A stretch of DNA of 5,498 nt from positions 1-5,498 of the forward strand of contig VBBB01000055.1 of assembly GCA_005882955.1 (NCBI GenBank), given 5' to 3'. Under the pieces are notes generated by a model, which ran no database searches, was not told where the DNA came from, and saw only the letters and a program-made list of their open reading frames with translations. Numbering within the stretch: the stretch's first letter is position 1; each line of letters opens with the position of its first letter. The position numbers and the translations under genes were made by a program. Below, in pieces: positions 5,492 to 5,498 of this stretch. This DNA comes from Candidatus Bathyarchaeota archaeon (GTDB lineage: Archaea; Thermoproteota; Bathyarchaeia; 40CM-2-53-6).

Positions 5492-5498
5492 TGTTCTC

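Noticed and set aside
1..5498. CRISPR arrays, tRNA or rRNA genes, insertion-sequence ends, toxin-antitoxin or defence modules
   Set aside because: No regularly spaced repeats, cloverleaf-like sequence, transposase motifs, terminal inverted repeats or defence-type domains were seen on either strand.

Overview
The window looks archaeal, most likely from a mesophilic or moderately thermophilic member of the Thermoproteota (Nitrososphaeria- or Bathyarchaeia-like). This is an inference. It rests on moderate GC, frequent AGA/AGG arginine codons, TTG starts, weak or absent Shine-Dalgarno sites, a two-domain DUF309 protein of a type I associate with archaea, and a secreted protein with a C-terminal membrane anchor and basic tail. 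No rRNA, tRNA, CRISPR array, transposase or phage gene was seen. No stretch longer than about 130 bases lacks a gene.

Left part (1-2095, plus strand): a maleylacetate-reductase-like member of the iron-containing alcohol dehydrogenase superfamily, cut by the left edge; then a complete monofunctional proline dehydrogenase (956-1807); then a 70-residue two-helix membrane protein (1883-2095). The first two genes are 77 bases apart and may be co-transcribed, though a possible TATA element lies between them. The proline dehydrogenase would start proline catabolism by making pyrroline-5-carboxylate and passing electrons through FAD to the membrane. The next enzyme of that pathway is not in the window.

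Right part (2042-5491, minus strand), read from right to left: a secreted, C-terminally anchored, cysteine-free surface protein (4415-5491) that ends at a clear hairpin plus T-tract terminator; an intact aldo/keto reductase (3344-4288); a DUF309 protein almost abutting it (2742 to about 3338); and a multi-pass membrane protein with a very basic C-terminal tail (2042-2656). The plus and minus gene sets converge and overlap by 54 coding bases at 2042-2095.

The main oddities are three. The DUF309 reading frame carries a conserved-looking N-terminal domain of about 90 residues but has no ATG, GTG or TTG to start it. The iron-ADH-like protein has arginines at two positions that are normally a metal-ligand Asp and an active-site His. 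The surface protein belongs to no family I recognise. I see no clear evidence for a new multi-gene system; most of the window is ordinary metabolic and membrane genes.
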